NCBI RefSeq assembly: GCF_000402035.1
Contig: NC_021294.1
Coordinates: forward strand, 434,001-498,000
DNA length: 64,000 nt
Direction: 5' to 3'
DNA from: Caballeronia insecticola
GTDB taxonomy: Bacteria; Pseudomonadota; Gammaproteobacteria; Burkholderiales; Burkholderiaceae
Positions 55,282 through 64,000 of this stretch are shown here, one piece after another. How positions within the stretch are numbered: position 1 is the first letter of the stretch; each line of letters begins with the position of its first letter. The notes beneath the pieces are model-generated. The model was not told the DNA's origin and searched no databases. It was given only the letters and a program-made list of their open reading frames with translations. The translations under genes were made by a program, and so were the position numbers.

Positions 55282-56118
55282 CTAAGCAACCGCCCGCGCG
55301 GCAGCCCGACCGCGCAACCATTCGAGCGCCAGCAGCAAACTCGTCGAGAACACGATGAGAATCGTCGCGAGCGCGGCGATCGTCGGACTGATGTTTTCGC
55401 GGATTCCGGTAAACATCTGGCGCGGCAGCGTCGTCTGATCGGCGCCGGCCAGAAAGAGCGTGACGACGACTTCATCGAACGAAGTTGCGAAAGCGAACAG
55501 CGCGCCCGAGATCACGCCCGGCGCGATAACCGGCAGCGTCACCCGGAAGAACGTCTTCAGCGGGCTCGCGCCGAGCGACTGGCTCGCGCGCACGAGGTTC
55601 ATGTTGAAGTTTTGCAGCGTGGCGGCCACGGTCGTCACGACGAACGGCACGCCGAGCGCCGCGTGCGCCAGAATCAGCCCGAAATACGTATTGGCAATGC
55701 CGAGCGGCGCGAAGAACAGATACATGCCGACGCCGACGACAATCACCGGCACGATCATCGGCGAGATCAGGATGGCCATCAGCACGCTCTTGCCGATGAA
55801 ATTTGCCTTGGTCAGCCCGACCGCCGCGAGCGTGCCGAGAATCGTCGCGACGAGCGTCGCCGACGGCGCCACGATAAAGCTGTTCTTCGCCGCCATGCGC
55901 CATTCGTCCGACATGACGAGGTTGTGGTACCAGCGCATCGACCAGCCGGGAATCGGATACACCAGAAACGTGCTCGACGAGAACGACAACGGCACAATGG
56001 CCAGCACGGGCAGGATGAGATACAGCAGCGTCAGCACGCAGATGATGCGCAACGCGAAATACCAGATGCGCTCGACGGCGGACGTATGCGGCGCGAACAG
56101 CGGTTTGGCGAGTTTCAT
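55282..56118 (-). CDS. Polyamine-type ABC transporter permease (PotC/PotI-like)
   Basis: A 278-aa inner-membrane permease with six hydrophobic segments. The EAA loop (ASQSLGASPLKTFFRVTLPVIAPGV) contacts the ATPase. It is the last gene of a binding protein-type operon (ATPase, binding protein, permease, permease). The ATG at 56118 lies 17 bp after the other permease. Confidence 0.9.
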   Translation of the reverse strand: MKLAKPLFAPHTSAVERIWYFALRIICVLTLLYLILPVLAIVPLSFSSSTFLVYPIPGWSMRWYHNLVMSDEWRMAAKNSFIVAPSATLVATILGTLAAVGLTKANFIGKSVLMAILISPMIVPVIVVGVGMYLFFAPLGIANTYFGLILAHAALGVPFVVTTVAATLQNFNMNLVRASQSLGASPLKTFFRVTLPVIAPGVISGALFAFATSFDEVVVTLFLAGADQTTLPRQMFTGIRENISPTIAALATILIVFSTSLLLALEWLRGRAAARAVA

Positions 56119-56135
56119 CGCGAGGTTTCCTGTCG

Positions 56136-57407
56136 TTATCCCAGGCTCACGTTCGAGCGCGTGAAGCGGCCGTAGATCACATAGAGCACCAGCGTCGCGG
56201 CGAGCAGCAGGGCGCCGAGCGCGCAGGCCATGCCCCAGTTGATCGTGACGTTGGTGAAATAGGCGATGTAGTAGCTCACCATCTGGTCGTTCGGGCCGCC
56301 GAGCAGCGCCGGCGTGATGTAGTAGCCGATCGCGAGGATGAACACGAGCAGCACGCCCGCGCCGATGCCCGGATACGTCTGCGGCACGTACACGCGCCAG
56401 AACGCCGCGAAGGGGTGACTGCCGAGCGAAACGGCCGCGCGCTGATAAGTCGGCGGGACGGACTTCATCACGCTGTAGAGCGGCAGGATCATGAACGGCA
56501 GCAGGATGTGCGTCATCGAGATATACACGCCCACGCGGTTGAACAGCAGCGCGAGCGGCGAGCCGATCAGGCCGGCGCTGAGCAGCGCGGTGTTTACGAG
56601 GCCTTCGCTTTGCAGCAGCACGATCCACGCGGCGACGCGCACCAGCACCGAGGTCCAGAACGGAATCAGCACGAGCACCATGACGAGGTTGGCACGGCGT
56701 GCGGGCAGCGTCGAAATCCAGTAGGCGAGCGGATAGCCCAGGAGCAGCGCGAACAGCGTCACGCCCACGCCGATGACGAACGTACGCACGAAGACGTTGA
56801 TATAGATCGACTGATCGGGACCGGCGTGCACGATATTGCCGAAGCCGTCCTGCTTGTGATCCAGCGACGCGAGCACATAAAACGGCGAATAGCGGCCCGC
56901 GTTCTTCGCAATGGCCTGCCAGTAGGCGGGATCGTTCCAGCGCTCGTCCAGTTCGACAATTTTTGCGCGGATTTGCGGGGCGGCGAGGGGCTTGCCGTCG
57001 TCGCCGGTGAGCGGCATCGCGCGGGCGGTCTTCGCGACCAGCGAGCGATAGCCGGGGATTTCGGTATTGAGACGGCGCGCCAGCGCGCCCATCGATTCAC
57101 CGTCCGAGATGGTCGTCAGGTCTTGCGCGAGCGCGGCGTAGGCTTCGTCCGTTGGCGGCGTCTTGCGGTCCCATTGAGCGAGCGCGGCGCCGGTGTGCGG
57201 CAACGCGTTGGCCACTTCCGGATTTTCGATCGCACGCGTGAGCAGCGCGCCGATCGGCACCACGAAAATCAGGAACAGGAAGATGGCGAGCGGCGCGATC
57301 AGCAACAGCGCCATTGCGCGCTTTTTCGCGTCGGCGACCTTCAGTTCGCGCTTCAGACGCGCGCTCGATTCGCCCGATTCATCCGCTGGAATCGTCATGG
57401 TGTTCAC
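56136..57407 (-). CDS. Polyamine-type ABC transporter permease (PotB/PotH-like)
   Basis: A 423-aa permease, longer than the usual 280-310 aa. Extra length comes from a periplasmic insert between the first helix (LLLIAPLAIFLFLIFVVPIGALL) and the permease core, roughly residues 55-190. The EAA loop is AAVSLGSHPFAAFWRVYVPQTYPGI. GTG 57407 has AGGAG at proper spacing; ATG 57398 is an internal alternative. Paired with the shorter permease. Confidence 0.9.
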   Translation of the reverse strand: MNTMTIPADESGESSARLKRELKVADAKKRAMALLLIAPLAIFLFLIFVVPIGALLTRAIENPEVANALPHTGAALAQWDRKTPPTDEAYAALAQDLTTISDGESMGALARRLNTEIPGYRSLVAKTARAMPLTGDDGKPLAAPQIRAKIVELDERWNDPAYWQAIAKNAGRYSPFYVLASLDHKQDGFGNIVHAGPDQSIYINVFVRTFVIGVGVTLFALLLGYPLAYWISTLPARRANLVMVLVLIPFWTSVLVRVAAWIVLLQSEGLVNTALLSAGLIGSPLALLFNRVGVYISMTHILLPFMILPLYSVMKSVPPTYQRAAVSLGSHPFAAFWRVYVPQTYPGIGAGVLLVFILAIGYYITPALLGGPNDQMVSYYIAYFTNVTINWGMACALGALLLAATLVLYVIYGRFTRSNVSLG

Positions 57408-57469
57408 GCTTGAATCTCCTTTTCGGTCGCGCTTCGCCGAAGCGCGACCGTCATGCAGCCCGAAGGCGC

Positions 57470-58516
57470 TTACTTCGACGCCCAGGCGGTGAAGCGCTGC
57501 TCGAGTTCGTCGCCGTGGTCGGTCCAGAACGCCATGTCCTGCAGCACGGCGTTCTTCGCGTTGGCGGGCGAGTTCGGCATGTCCGCCTGCGTCTTCGCAT
57601 CGAGCGCGGCGATCGCCGCCTTGTTCACCGGACCGTAGGCGATGTTCTTCGCATAGACTTCCTGCGGCTTCTGCGACACCGAGTAGGAGATGAACTGCGT
57701 GGCCGCGTCCTTGTTCGGCGAACCCTTCGGAATGGCCCAGTAGTCGAGGTCGTAGATGCTGCCGTTCCACACGACCTTCAGGTTCTTGCCTTCCTTGCGC
57801 GCCGCGTCGATGCGGCCGTTATAAGCCGTGGACATCACCACATCGCCCGCGACCAGGAATTGCGGCGGCTGTGCGCCCGCTTCCCACCACTGAATGCTCG
57901 GCTTCAGTTCGTCGAGCTTCTTGAACGCGCGGTCCGCGCCGGCCTTCGTGCCGAGCACCTTGTAGACGTCTTTCGGCGCGACGCCGTCAGCCATCAGCGC
58001 GAATTCGAGGTTGTAGCGCGCGCCCTTGCGCATGCCGCGCTTGCCGGGGAATTTCTTGGTGTCCCAGAAGTCCGCCCAGCCGGCCGGGCCGGACTTGAGC
58101 TTGTCGGCGTTGTAGGCGAGCGCCGTCGACCATACGAAGAAGCCGACGCCGCAGGTTTGCGGCGACTCGGACACGAGGTCCGATTTCTTGCCGATCTTCG
58201 ACCAGTCGAGCTTTTCGTAGAGACCTTCGTCGCAACCGCGGCCGAGATCGCCCGATTCGACTTCGACCACGTCCCAGTTCACGTGCTTGGCTTCCACCAT
58301 CGCCTTGACCTTGGCCTGTTCGCCGTTGTACTCGACGGCCGTGACCTTGTTCTTGGTCGACTGCTCGAACGGCTGATTGAACGCGACTTTCTGCGCGTCG
58401 CCGTTCGCGCCGCCGAAATTGACGACGGTGATATCCGCCGCGTTCGCGACGGACGCGGTCGATGCACACACGAGCGCGGCCGCCGCCGCCATGGAGCACA
58501 GTGCGAACTTCTTCAT
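57470..58516 (-). CDS. ABC transporter periplasmic substrate-binding protein (PotD/SpuE-like)
   Basis: A 348-aa exported solute-binding protein. Signal peptide MKKFALCSMAAAAALVCASTASVANA. The body (DITVVNFGGANGDAQKVAFNQPFEQST, VVEVESGDLGRGCDEGLYEKLD, GPAGWADFWDTKKFPGKRGM, LDYWAIPKGSPNKD) fits the spermidine/putrescine-binding cluster. Ligand likely a polyamine or related amino compound; not provable here. Confidence 0.9.
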   Translation of the reverse strand: MKKFALCSMAAAAALVCASTASVANAADITVVNFGGANGDAQKVAFNQPFEQSTKNKVTAVEYNGEQAKVKAMVEAKHVNWDVVEVESGDLGRGCDEGLYEKLDWSKIGKKSDLVSESPQTCGVGFFVWSTALAYNADKLKSGPAGWADFWDTKKFPGKRGMRKGARYNLEFALMADGVAPKDVYKVLGTKAGADRAFKKLDELKPSIQWWEAGAQPPQFLVAGDVVMSTAYNGRIDAARKEGKNLKVVWNGSIYDLDYWAIPKGSPNKDAATQFISYSVSQKPQEVYAKNIAYGPVNKAAIAALDAKTQADMPNSPANAKNAVLQDMAFWTDHGDELEQRFTAWASK

Positions 58517-58602
58517 GATGGTTTCCTCTGTCTGCTTGGTTTTATCGATGGACTTGCGGGTGGAAGACGAAGCGCTTCATGGCGGAAGCGGCCGAACTCG
58601 GA

Positions 58603-59715
58603 TCAGGCGAACACGCGCAGATGCTCGGGCGCGAATTCGAGCGCCACGGGCGCGCCGGGCGTGAAACCGTCGAGCGCCGGGGTGCCGAGCGGCACCTTAA
58701 CGAAGCACTCGTCCTGCTCGCGCACGCCGCAGCGCATGCGCACGTGATCGCCGAAATAGATGAGACTTTTTGCTTCGCCGGGCAGCGCGTTGAGCGCGTT
58801 TCCGCTTGCATATCCATTCGCAAGTCCATTGCCTGAAGTCAGCTTCATGCGCTCGGGACGGATGCAGGCGATGGCGGACGCGCCGGGCTTGGCATTCGCG
58901 ACATTGAGACCGGACACGCGCGTGCCGTCCGCGAGCCGGATGTCGCAGTAATCGCCTTGTGTTTGCTCGACAGTGCCGCGCAGCCGGTTGCTGTCGCCGA
59001 TGAAGTTCGCGACGAACTCGTTGCACGGCGCTTCATATAGATGATCGACGGTGTCGAGCTGCTGGACGATGCCCTTGTCGAACACCGCGACACGGTCGGA
59101 CATGGTGAGCGCCTCGCCCTGATCGTGCGTGACGTAGACGAAGGTGACGCCGAGCTTCTCGTGCAGCGCCTTGAGTTCGATCTGCATGTGCTCGCGCAGT
59201 TGCTTGTCGAGCGCGCCGAGGGGTTCATCCATCAGCACGAGCTTGGGCTCGAACACGAGCGCGCGGGCGAGCGCGATGCGCTGCTGCTGGCCGCCCGACA
59301 ATTGCGCCGGATAGCGTTTCGCGAAGCTCTCCATGCGCACCATCTTGAGCGCGTGATCGACACGATGCGCACGCTCTTCGGACGACATCCTGCGCACCGT
59401 CAGCGGATATTCGACGTTCTGCTGCACCGAGAGATGCGGAAAGAGCGCGTAGTTCTGAAACACCATGCCGATGTCGCGCTTGTGCGGCGGCACCTTGTTG
59501 AGCAGCTTGCCGTCGAGCCAGATCTCGCCGCCCGTCGGGAACTCGAAGCCCGCGAGCATCATGAGGCAGGTTGTCTTGCCGGAGCCGGACGGCCCGAGCA
59601 GCGTGAGGAATTCGCCCTGATAGATATCGAGATCGAGCGATTTGACGACGAGCGTCTCGCCATCGTACGTCTTTCGAACGCCGCGAAAGCTGACGATCAC
59701 CTGATCGGATTTCAT
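58603..59715 (-). CDS. ABC transporter ATP-binding protein (PotA-like)
   Basis: A 370-aa ATPase. Walker A GPSGSGKTT, Q-loop FQNYALF, signature LSGGQQQR, Walker B LVLMDEP and H-loop VTHDQ are intact. The C-terminal TOBE domain (about 280-370) is regulatory. AAGGAG precedes ATG 59715. First gene of the four-gene importer operon, divergent from a MocR regulator. Confidence 0.92.
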   Translation of the reverse strand: MKSDQVIVSFRGVRKTYDGETLVVKSLDLDIYQGEFLTLLGPSGSGKTTCLMMLAGFEFPTGGEIWLDGKLLNKVPPHKRDIGMVFQNYALFPHLSVQQNVEYPLTVRRMSSEERAHRVDHALKMVRMESFAKRYPAQLSGGQQQRIALARALVFEPKLVLMDEPLGALDKQLREHMQIELKALHEKLGVTFVYVTHDQGEALTMSDRVAVFDKGIVQQLDTVDHLYEAPCNEFVANFIGDSNRLRGTVEQTQGDYCDIRLADGTRVSGLNVANAKPGASAIACIRPERMKLTSGNGLANGYASGNALNALPGEAKSLIYFGDHVRMRCGVREQDECFVKVPLGTPALDGFTPGAPVALEFAPEHLRVFA

Positions 59716-59837
59716 CTTCCGTGTCTCCTTCGGGAAAACCCCATTGCTTCCGAGTGCCGCCATGCGCGTTCAGGGAATCGGAAAATTTTTCTAGTGCACG
59801 CATTAACTATAGCCGCACACGGTTCTAGAATGGGGAG

Positions 59838-59858
59838 CCATTTCAATAATCAAAATGG
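59838..59858. promoter_or_regulatory. Putative MocR operator: CCATTT/AAATGG dyad
   Basis: CCATTT (59838-59843) and AAATGG (59853-59858) form an inverted repeat with a 9-bp spacer in the divergent promoter of the ABC importer and MocR gene. GGTTC (59821-59825) and GAACC nearby add an outer dyad. It is the best operator candidate here; binding is inferred. Confidence 0.45.
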
Positions 59859-59909
59859 AACCACTTCGCTGCGGCCGGGCAAGCGGTTTCAGGTGCGGGA
59901 AGACACATC

Positions 59910-61397
59910 ATGGATACCATCATCCTCGCCGACTGGCTGAGCGCGCGCATCGACCGCTCGGCCGCGGAACCGATGTATCGACAGGTGCTGGAAGGCATGC
60001 AGCAGGCCATCCTGACGGGACAACTCGCGCCCGGTACCAAACTGCCGAGCTCGCGCACACTGTCGATCGATCTGGGCATTGCGCGCAATACGGTGTTGCA
60101 TGTCTATGAGCAGCTAACCGCCGAAGGTTACGTCACCTCGGCAACCGGCAGCGGCACCTATGTCGCGGATACGGCGCCGAGCGAGGGCGCCGTGACGAAG
60201 GCGCAGGCGGAAGAAGCGAAGAAGCCGTGCACGATCTCCCGCCGCGGCGAGCGGCTGATCGCGCAGGCAGGCGTGTCGCCGAAGCAGTGGGGCGCGTTCA
60301 TGCCCGGCGTGCCGGACGTCGCCGAGTTTCCGGCGCGCACCTGGAGCCGTCTGCAAGCCCGGCTCTGGAAGCGTGCGAGCCCCGAGTTGCTCACCTACGC
60401 GCCGGGCGGAGGCTATCGGCCGCTGCGCCGCGCGCTGTCGGACTATCTGCGCGTCGCGCGTTCGGTCAAATGCCAGCCGGACCAGATCATCATCACGACG
60501 GGGATTCATCAGTCGATCGATCTCGCCGTGCGCCTGCTCACCGATTTCGGCGACCGCGCGTGGGTCGAGGAGCCGTGCTACTGGGGCGTGCGCAGCGTGT
60601 TGCAGTCGTCGGGGCTGACGCTGGTGCCGATTCCCGTCGACGAGGAAGGGCTCAATCCCACCGAACGCGACATGGCCACGCCACCGCGTCTCGCGCTCGT
60701 GACGCCCTCGCATCAGTATCCGCTCGGCATGGTGATGACGCTCGCGCGCCGCCGCGCGTTGCTGGAGTTCGCGCGGCAGCACAAGGTCTGGATCATCGAG
60801 GACGATTACGACAGCGAGTTCCGTTACGGCAGCCGTCCGCTGTCATCGCTGCAGGGGCTCGACGACGCGGGGCAGGTCATTTACGTCGGCAGTCTCGGCA
60901 AGATGCTGTACCCCGGCCTCAGGATGGGCTATATGGTGGTGCCGGACAATCTCGTCGATTCGTTTCGCACCGGCGTGGCGGAGCTTTACCGCGAGGGACA
61001 GCTGATGCAGCAGGCGGTGCTCACGGAGTTCATTCTGGACGGGCACCTCACGTCGCACGTGCGACGCATGCGGGGACTCTATGGCGAGCGGCGCGAATTG
61101 CTGATCGATGCGATCGGGGCGCGTTTCGGCGACTCGCTCGCCGTGCGCGGCGACGAAGCCGGTCTGCACTTCGTGCTGGAACTCCCGCAATCCGCCGACG
61201 ACCGTGCGATTGCCGCCGCTGCCATGGCGGCGGGTGTCGTGACGAGGCCGCTCGTCAATTACTACATGAACCAGAACGAAGCGGTCCGAGGGCTGATGCT
61301 GGGCTACGCCTGTGTGCCGAACGAGCAGATCGCGCCCAATTTTGCCCGGCTGGCGGACGTCATCGAGCACGCGTCGGCGCCGCTTACCGTGGCTTGA
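59910..61397 (+). CDS. MocR-family (GntR-aminotransferase) transcriptional regulator
   Basis: A 495-aa regulator with GntR winged helix (GTKLPSSRTLSIDLGIARNTVLHVYEQLTAEGYV, about 45-80) and an aminotransferase-like domain with K331 in YVGSLGKMLYPGLRMGY as PLP lysine and IIEDDYDSEFRYGSRPL. Longer linker than the 471-aa MocR at the left end of the window. Divergent from the polyamine-type importer, which it probably regulates, perhaps in response to an amine or derived aldehyde. Confidence 0.92.
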   Translation: MDTIILADWLSARIDRSAAEPMYRQVLEGMQQAILTGQLAPGTKLPSSRTLSIDLGIARNTVLHVYEQLTAEGYVTSATGSGTYVADTAPSEGAVTKAQAEEAKKPCTISRRGERLIAQAGVSPKQWGAFMPGVPDVAEFPARTWSRLQARLWKRASPELLTYAPGGGYRPLRRALSDYLRVARSVKCQPDQIIITTGIHQSIDLAVRLLTDFGDRAWVEEPCYWGVRSVLQSSGLTLVPIPVDEEGLNPTERDMATPPRLALVTPSHQYPLGMVMTLARRRALLEFARQHKVWIIEDDYDSEFRYGSRPLSSLQGLDDAGQVIYVGSLGKMLYPGLRMGYMVVPDNLVDSFRTGVAELYREGQLMQQAVLTEFILDGHLTSHVRRMRGLYGERRELLIDAIGARFGDSLAVRGDEAGLHFVLELPQSADDRAIAAAAMAAGVVTRPLVNYYMNQNEAVRGLMLGYACVPNEQIAPNFARLADVIEHASAPLTVA

Positions 61398-61863
61398 ATC
61401 ATGCAGAGTGTGTCGTTGCCTGGTAGCTGGCCGATTCGACTGTCGGTAGCTACGCAAATCAAGTCAATATTAGGTATGCGTAAGAATGATTAGTTGTTCG
61501 AAATCATACTTTCAGGCGTTGACGCACTTGACCGTGCCCCGAAGCATGGTAATACGCTGAGACTGTTGGCCGATCCTGTGTGTGTTTTTTCCCACATCGG
61601 TGGACAATTCGAAGTAAAAATTTCAAAAGTAAGAAATTTCGCGTAAACAAGTTAGAAGGTTTGATGCAATATCTCATCGCGCCTTTCATGCTTGAATTGA
61701 TTGTTTGGTATTCCTAATCAACGGCTGACAAGCAAGAAGTGACAAGCATCGGAATACGCGAGTCCGGCGTGGAGGTGCGGGTAGCCCGGTTTTCCATCTG
61801 GCGTTAAACGAGAGCAGCCCCACCGTAAACCCCAGCTATAGATAATCAATTGGAGTACTAAGA
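61398..61863. other. AT-rich leader region of the fimbrial operon (466 bp)
   Basis: Markedly more AT-rich than the flanking chromosome, without a supported gene. An inverted repeat AAATTTC/GAAATTT (61618-61639) is visible. It must carry the fimbrial promoter and a long 5' region; H-NS-type silencing is plausible given the composition. Confidence 0.5.
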
Positions 61864-62415
61864 ATGAAGAGCTTTGCTATTTCTGCGGTTGCTGCAGCCG
61901 CGCTGGGCCTGGTGTCGGCGGGCGCCCATGCCGACTCTGGCACGATCCAATTCAACGGCGAATTGATTGCCGGTACCTGCGACACCGACGTCGACGGCGG
62001 CGGTTCGGCTGACGGCACGGTCAAGCTGCCGGCAGTCCAGACTCGGGATCTGACGGGCGCATCCGGCAAGATCACGGGCGGCGATACCAGCTACAAGGTC
62101 ATTCTGAAGAACTGTACCGCGATTACGGGCTTCAGCAAGGCGCTGGTGTTCTATCAGGCAGGGGCAACGGTTGACCCGGTTGACGGCCGACTGATCGTTC
62201 AGCCGGGTGGTGCCGAGAACGTCAAGATCGAACTGTTGAATCAAGACGGCACCCAGATCAAGGCGGGCTACGCAACCGATCTGCAGAACTCCAAGGCGGT
62301 CGATATCTCTTCGGGTGGCGCCACGTTGTGGTACATCGCGCGCTATTACGCCACGGGTCAAACGACCGCAGGCGCTGCAAATTCGTCGGTCGTCTACAGC
62401 GTCGCTTATCAGTAA
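61864..62415 (+). CDS. Type 1-like major fimbrial subunit
   Basis: A 183-aa pilin. Signal peptide MKSFAISAVAAAALGLVSAGAHA, then SGTIQFNGELIAGTC, the chaperone-usher pilin start. C39 and C84 should form the pilin disulfide. The C-terminus VVYSVAYQ has the penultimate Tyr-type beta zipper residue used in donor-strand exchange. GGAG precedes ATG. First gene of a chaperone-usher operon. Confidence 0.9.
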   Translation: MKSFAISAVAAAALGLVSAGAHADSGTIQFNGELIAGTCDTDVDGGGSADGTVKLPAVQTRDLTGASGKITGGDTSYKVILKNCTAITGFSKALVFYQAGATVDPVDGRLIVQPGGAENVKIELLNQDGTQIKAGYATDLQNSKAVDISSGGATLWYIARYYATGQTTAGAANSSVVYSVAYQ

Positions 62416-62460
62416 ATCGAGTTTTCTCGGGCGGCCTTCGCTTGAGCGAGGGCTGCGAAA

Positions 62461-62480
62461 AGGCGGGTGCATGCCCGCCT
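62461..62480 (+). terminator. Attenuating stem-loop between pilin and chaperone genes
   Basis: AGGCGGG (62461-62467) and CCCGCCT (62474-62480) form a perfect 7-bp stem over tgcatg, followed by gtctttgt. Located between the pilin stop and the chaperone start, it fits the usual partial terminator that keeps the major pilin in excess. Confidence 0.6.
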
Positions 62481-62520
62481 GTCTTTGTAATTAAGTCGGG
62501 TTAGGAGCTGCGTCGGCACT

Positions 62521-63264
62521 ATGAAATTGGCAAAAACATTGGTAAAGATCGCGACCGCGTGTGTCGTGCTGTTGGGTTTATCTGCCCAGGCAAACGCATC
62601 GGTGGTGATCGCCGGAACGCGCGTCGTCTATAACCAGAGCGATTCCGAAGTCACGGTCAAGTTGACCAATACGGGCAAGCTCCCGGGGCTGATCAAGGTA
62701 TGGCTGGACAAGGGCGATCCAGACGCGAAACCCGACACGATCGAGGTTCCGTTCACCATCACGCCTCCGCTGATGCGAATCGATCCGACGAAGTCGCAAA
62801 CGCTGCGCATCATGTTTGCCGGTGATCCATTGCCAGCCGATAAAGAGTCGATCTTCTACCTGAACGTGCTTGAAGTGCCGCCGAAATCCACGGGCGACGG
62901 GGCCTCATCGAATCAACTGCAACTGGCGTTTCGTACGCGTATCAAATTCTTTTATCGCCCGACCGGCCTGAAGGAACAATCCGTCGACGCTCCCGGGCAT
63001 ATCGTCTGGCATCTGAAGAAGCAAGGTGCCACCAACATGATTGAGGCGTCGAATTCGACAGAATTCCACGTTTCATTCGACAACGTCCAATACACCGATG
63101 GAACCCGCAATGCCGCCTTTATGGAGGGGGGTATGGTGGGTCCCGGCGAAACAAAGGATTTCCCTCTCAAGGGCGATTTGCCAGGCGCCGGTGCCAAGGT
63201 CAAGTGGACGGTCATTAACGACTATGGCGGACCTCAGCATGGTGAATCCACCATGTCGCCCTAA
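62521..63264 (+). CDS. Periplasmic fimbrial chaperone (PapD family)
   Basis: A 247-aa protein with signal peptide to QANA. The Ig-like domain 1 has VVIAGTRVVYNQSDSEVTVKLTNTG and FTITPPLMRIDPTKSQTLRIMF, and the G1-strand region FYLNVLEVPPK is conserved. It holds pilins in a folding-competent state by donor-strand complementation. It lies 105 bp after the pilin gene. Confidence 0.92.
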   Translation: MKLAKTLVKIATACVVLLGLSAQANASVVIAGTRVVYNQSDSEVTVKLTNTGKLPGLIKVWLDKGDPDAKPDTIEVPFTITPPLMRIDPTKSQTLRIMFAGDPLPADKESIFYLNVLEVPPKSTGDGASSNQLQLAFRTRIKFFYRPTGLKEQSVDAPGHIVWHLKKQGATNMIEASNSTEFHVSFDNVQYTDGTRNAAFMEGGMVGPGETKDFPLKGDLPGAGAKVKWTVINDYGGPQHGESTMSP

Positions 63265-63412
63265 ACGTTCAATCGGCCTTAACCGAAGTATGTGGCGGAA
63301 CGCGTAGCGCTAACGTAGTCGCCTCCGATCAATTCGAACCGAAGCATGAGCGTGCGTGATAACCGCATGCGGGACACGTTCATGCGTAAATTTCGAAGTA
63401 CTAAGAGCTATT

Positions 63413-64000
63413 ATGCATCTCCGTAGATCTCACGCGTCTGGATCGCGCTTAAGCCCGATCAGTATTGTCACGCTGCAGGCGATAGCCGCGATGGGCGTCA
63501 GTGCGCACGCGTGGGCCGACGCGCCACAACACTTCGCTCAGGTCGAGTTCAACGATCAGTTTCTTGACGCAGGAGGGTCCGACAAGGTCGACATCTCCCG
63601 TTTCAACAAGGGGCAGCAGGTTCTGCCGGGCACCTATCGGGTGGAAGCGTTCGTCAACGAACTGTGGCGGGGCAAGTTCGACGTCGAGATTCGCGAAGCA
63701 TCGCCGGGATCCGGCGAGATGCAGCCTTGCTTCAACAGCGATCTGCTGGAACGCGTCGGGGTGGACCTGAGGAAGCTTTCGCCGGAAGCGACCGCGAAGC
63801 TCGAATCCGCGGGTAAGGCCTGTCTGGTTTTGTCGGACCTGATCCCGAGCGCATATGCCTCGTTCGACGGCGGCGAGCAGCGAGTCGATATCAGCTTGCC
63901 GCAGATCGTCATGTTCAGCCGCGCGCGCGGCTACGTCGACCCGAAGTACTGGGACGAAGGCGTTCCCGCCGCTACCCTCCAGTACAACGCGAACGTCTAT
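63413..64000 (+). CDS. Fimbrial outer-membrane usher, 3' end outside window
   Basis: The first 196 residues of a usher. A signal region ends near AHAWADA; then FAQVEFNDQFLDAGGSDKVDISRFNKGQQVLPGTYRVEAFVN is the classical usher N-terminal domain that binds chaperone-pilin complexes, with the conserved C-pair near CFNSDLL and ACLVLSDLIP. A full usher would be about 800-900 aa. It runs off the right edge. Confidence 0.9.
   Translation, partial: MHLRRSHASGSRLSPISIVTLQAIAAMGVSAHAWADAPQHFAQVEFNDQFLDAGGSDKVDISRFNKGQQVLPGTYRVEAFVNELWRGKFDVEIREASPGSGEMQPCFNSDLLERVGVDLRKLSPEATAKLESAGKACLVLSDLIPSAYASFDGGEQRVDISLPQIVMFSRARGYVDPKYWDEGVPAATLQYNANVY

Overview
The window is GC-rich, densely packed chromosomal DNA from a Burkholderiaceae bacterium, most likely Caballeronia or Paraburkholderia. 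The pointers are family content rather than a database match: DUF3331, DUF4148, DUF2970 and DUF934 proteins, an H-NS protein with an H1-like tail, a bcsD-P-Q-A-B-Z-C cellulose operon, an HpnR-type hopanoid methylase and a giant NAD-glutamate dehydrogenase. I see no tRNA, rRNA, CRISPR array, integrase or transposase.

Layout. 1-2.7 kb: a left-truncated omega-amino acid:pyruvate aminotransferase, divergent from a MocR regulator with repeated AACTGT boxes between them. 2.7-7.7 kb: small secreted and hypothetical proteins, an H-NS/H1-like nucleoid protein, HpnR, and an amino-acid-binding protein coupled to a methyltransferase. 7.9-13.8 kb: two small heat-shock proteins, cysI with its DUF934 partner, DUF2970, a ketopantoate reductase-like protein and a type II NADH dehydrogenase-like protein. 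14-25.7 kb: MazG-like pyrophosphohydrolase, acyl-CoA dehydrogenase, M14 peptidase plus hydrolase, GNAT protein, and a compact nitrile hydratase cluster. 25.9-30.8 kb: NAD-GDH.

31-32.7 kb: a three-lipoprotein operon (CsgG-like, DUF4810, DUF799/GNA1162) ending in a strong terminator. 33-40 kb: FAD oxidoreductase, host-attachment-family protein, a deletion scar joining the 3' ends of a CoA-transferase gene and a LysR gene, piuC plus a TonB-dependent siderophore receptor behind a Fur-like box, and a LysR regulator. 40-52.7 kb: a complete cellulose synthase operon on the minus strand. 53-55 kb: a small GTG-started gene, an NAD(P)-binding protein and a DUF3331 protein. 55.3-61.4 kb: a four-gene polyamine-type ABC importer divergent from a second MocR regulator. 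61.9-64 kb: the start of a chaperone-usher fimbrial operon, with a more AT-rich leader, running off the right edge.

The most notable points are: (i) the nitrile hydratase cluster, where the beta subunit is frameshifted by a GCCA tandem duplication with the lost C-terminus still intact in the next frame, and where the activator is fused to a DUF3293 domain; (ii) the CoA-transferase/LysR double truncation, best explained by one deletion across a divergent promoter; (iii) a pair of 26-bp direct repeats placed symmetrically between the NADH dehydrogenase-like and MazG-like genes; (iv) the uncharacterised three-lipoprotein operon; (v) a long Q/P/Y-rich linker in BcsC; and (vi) a structured 474-bp gap ahead of a small conserved-looking protein.
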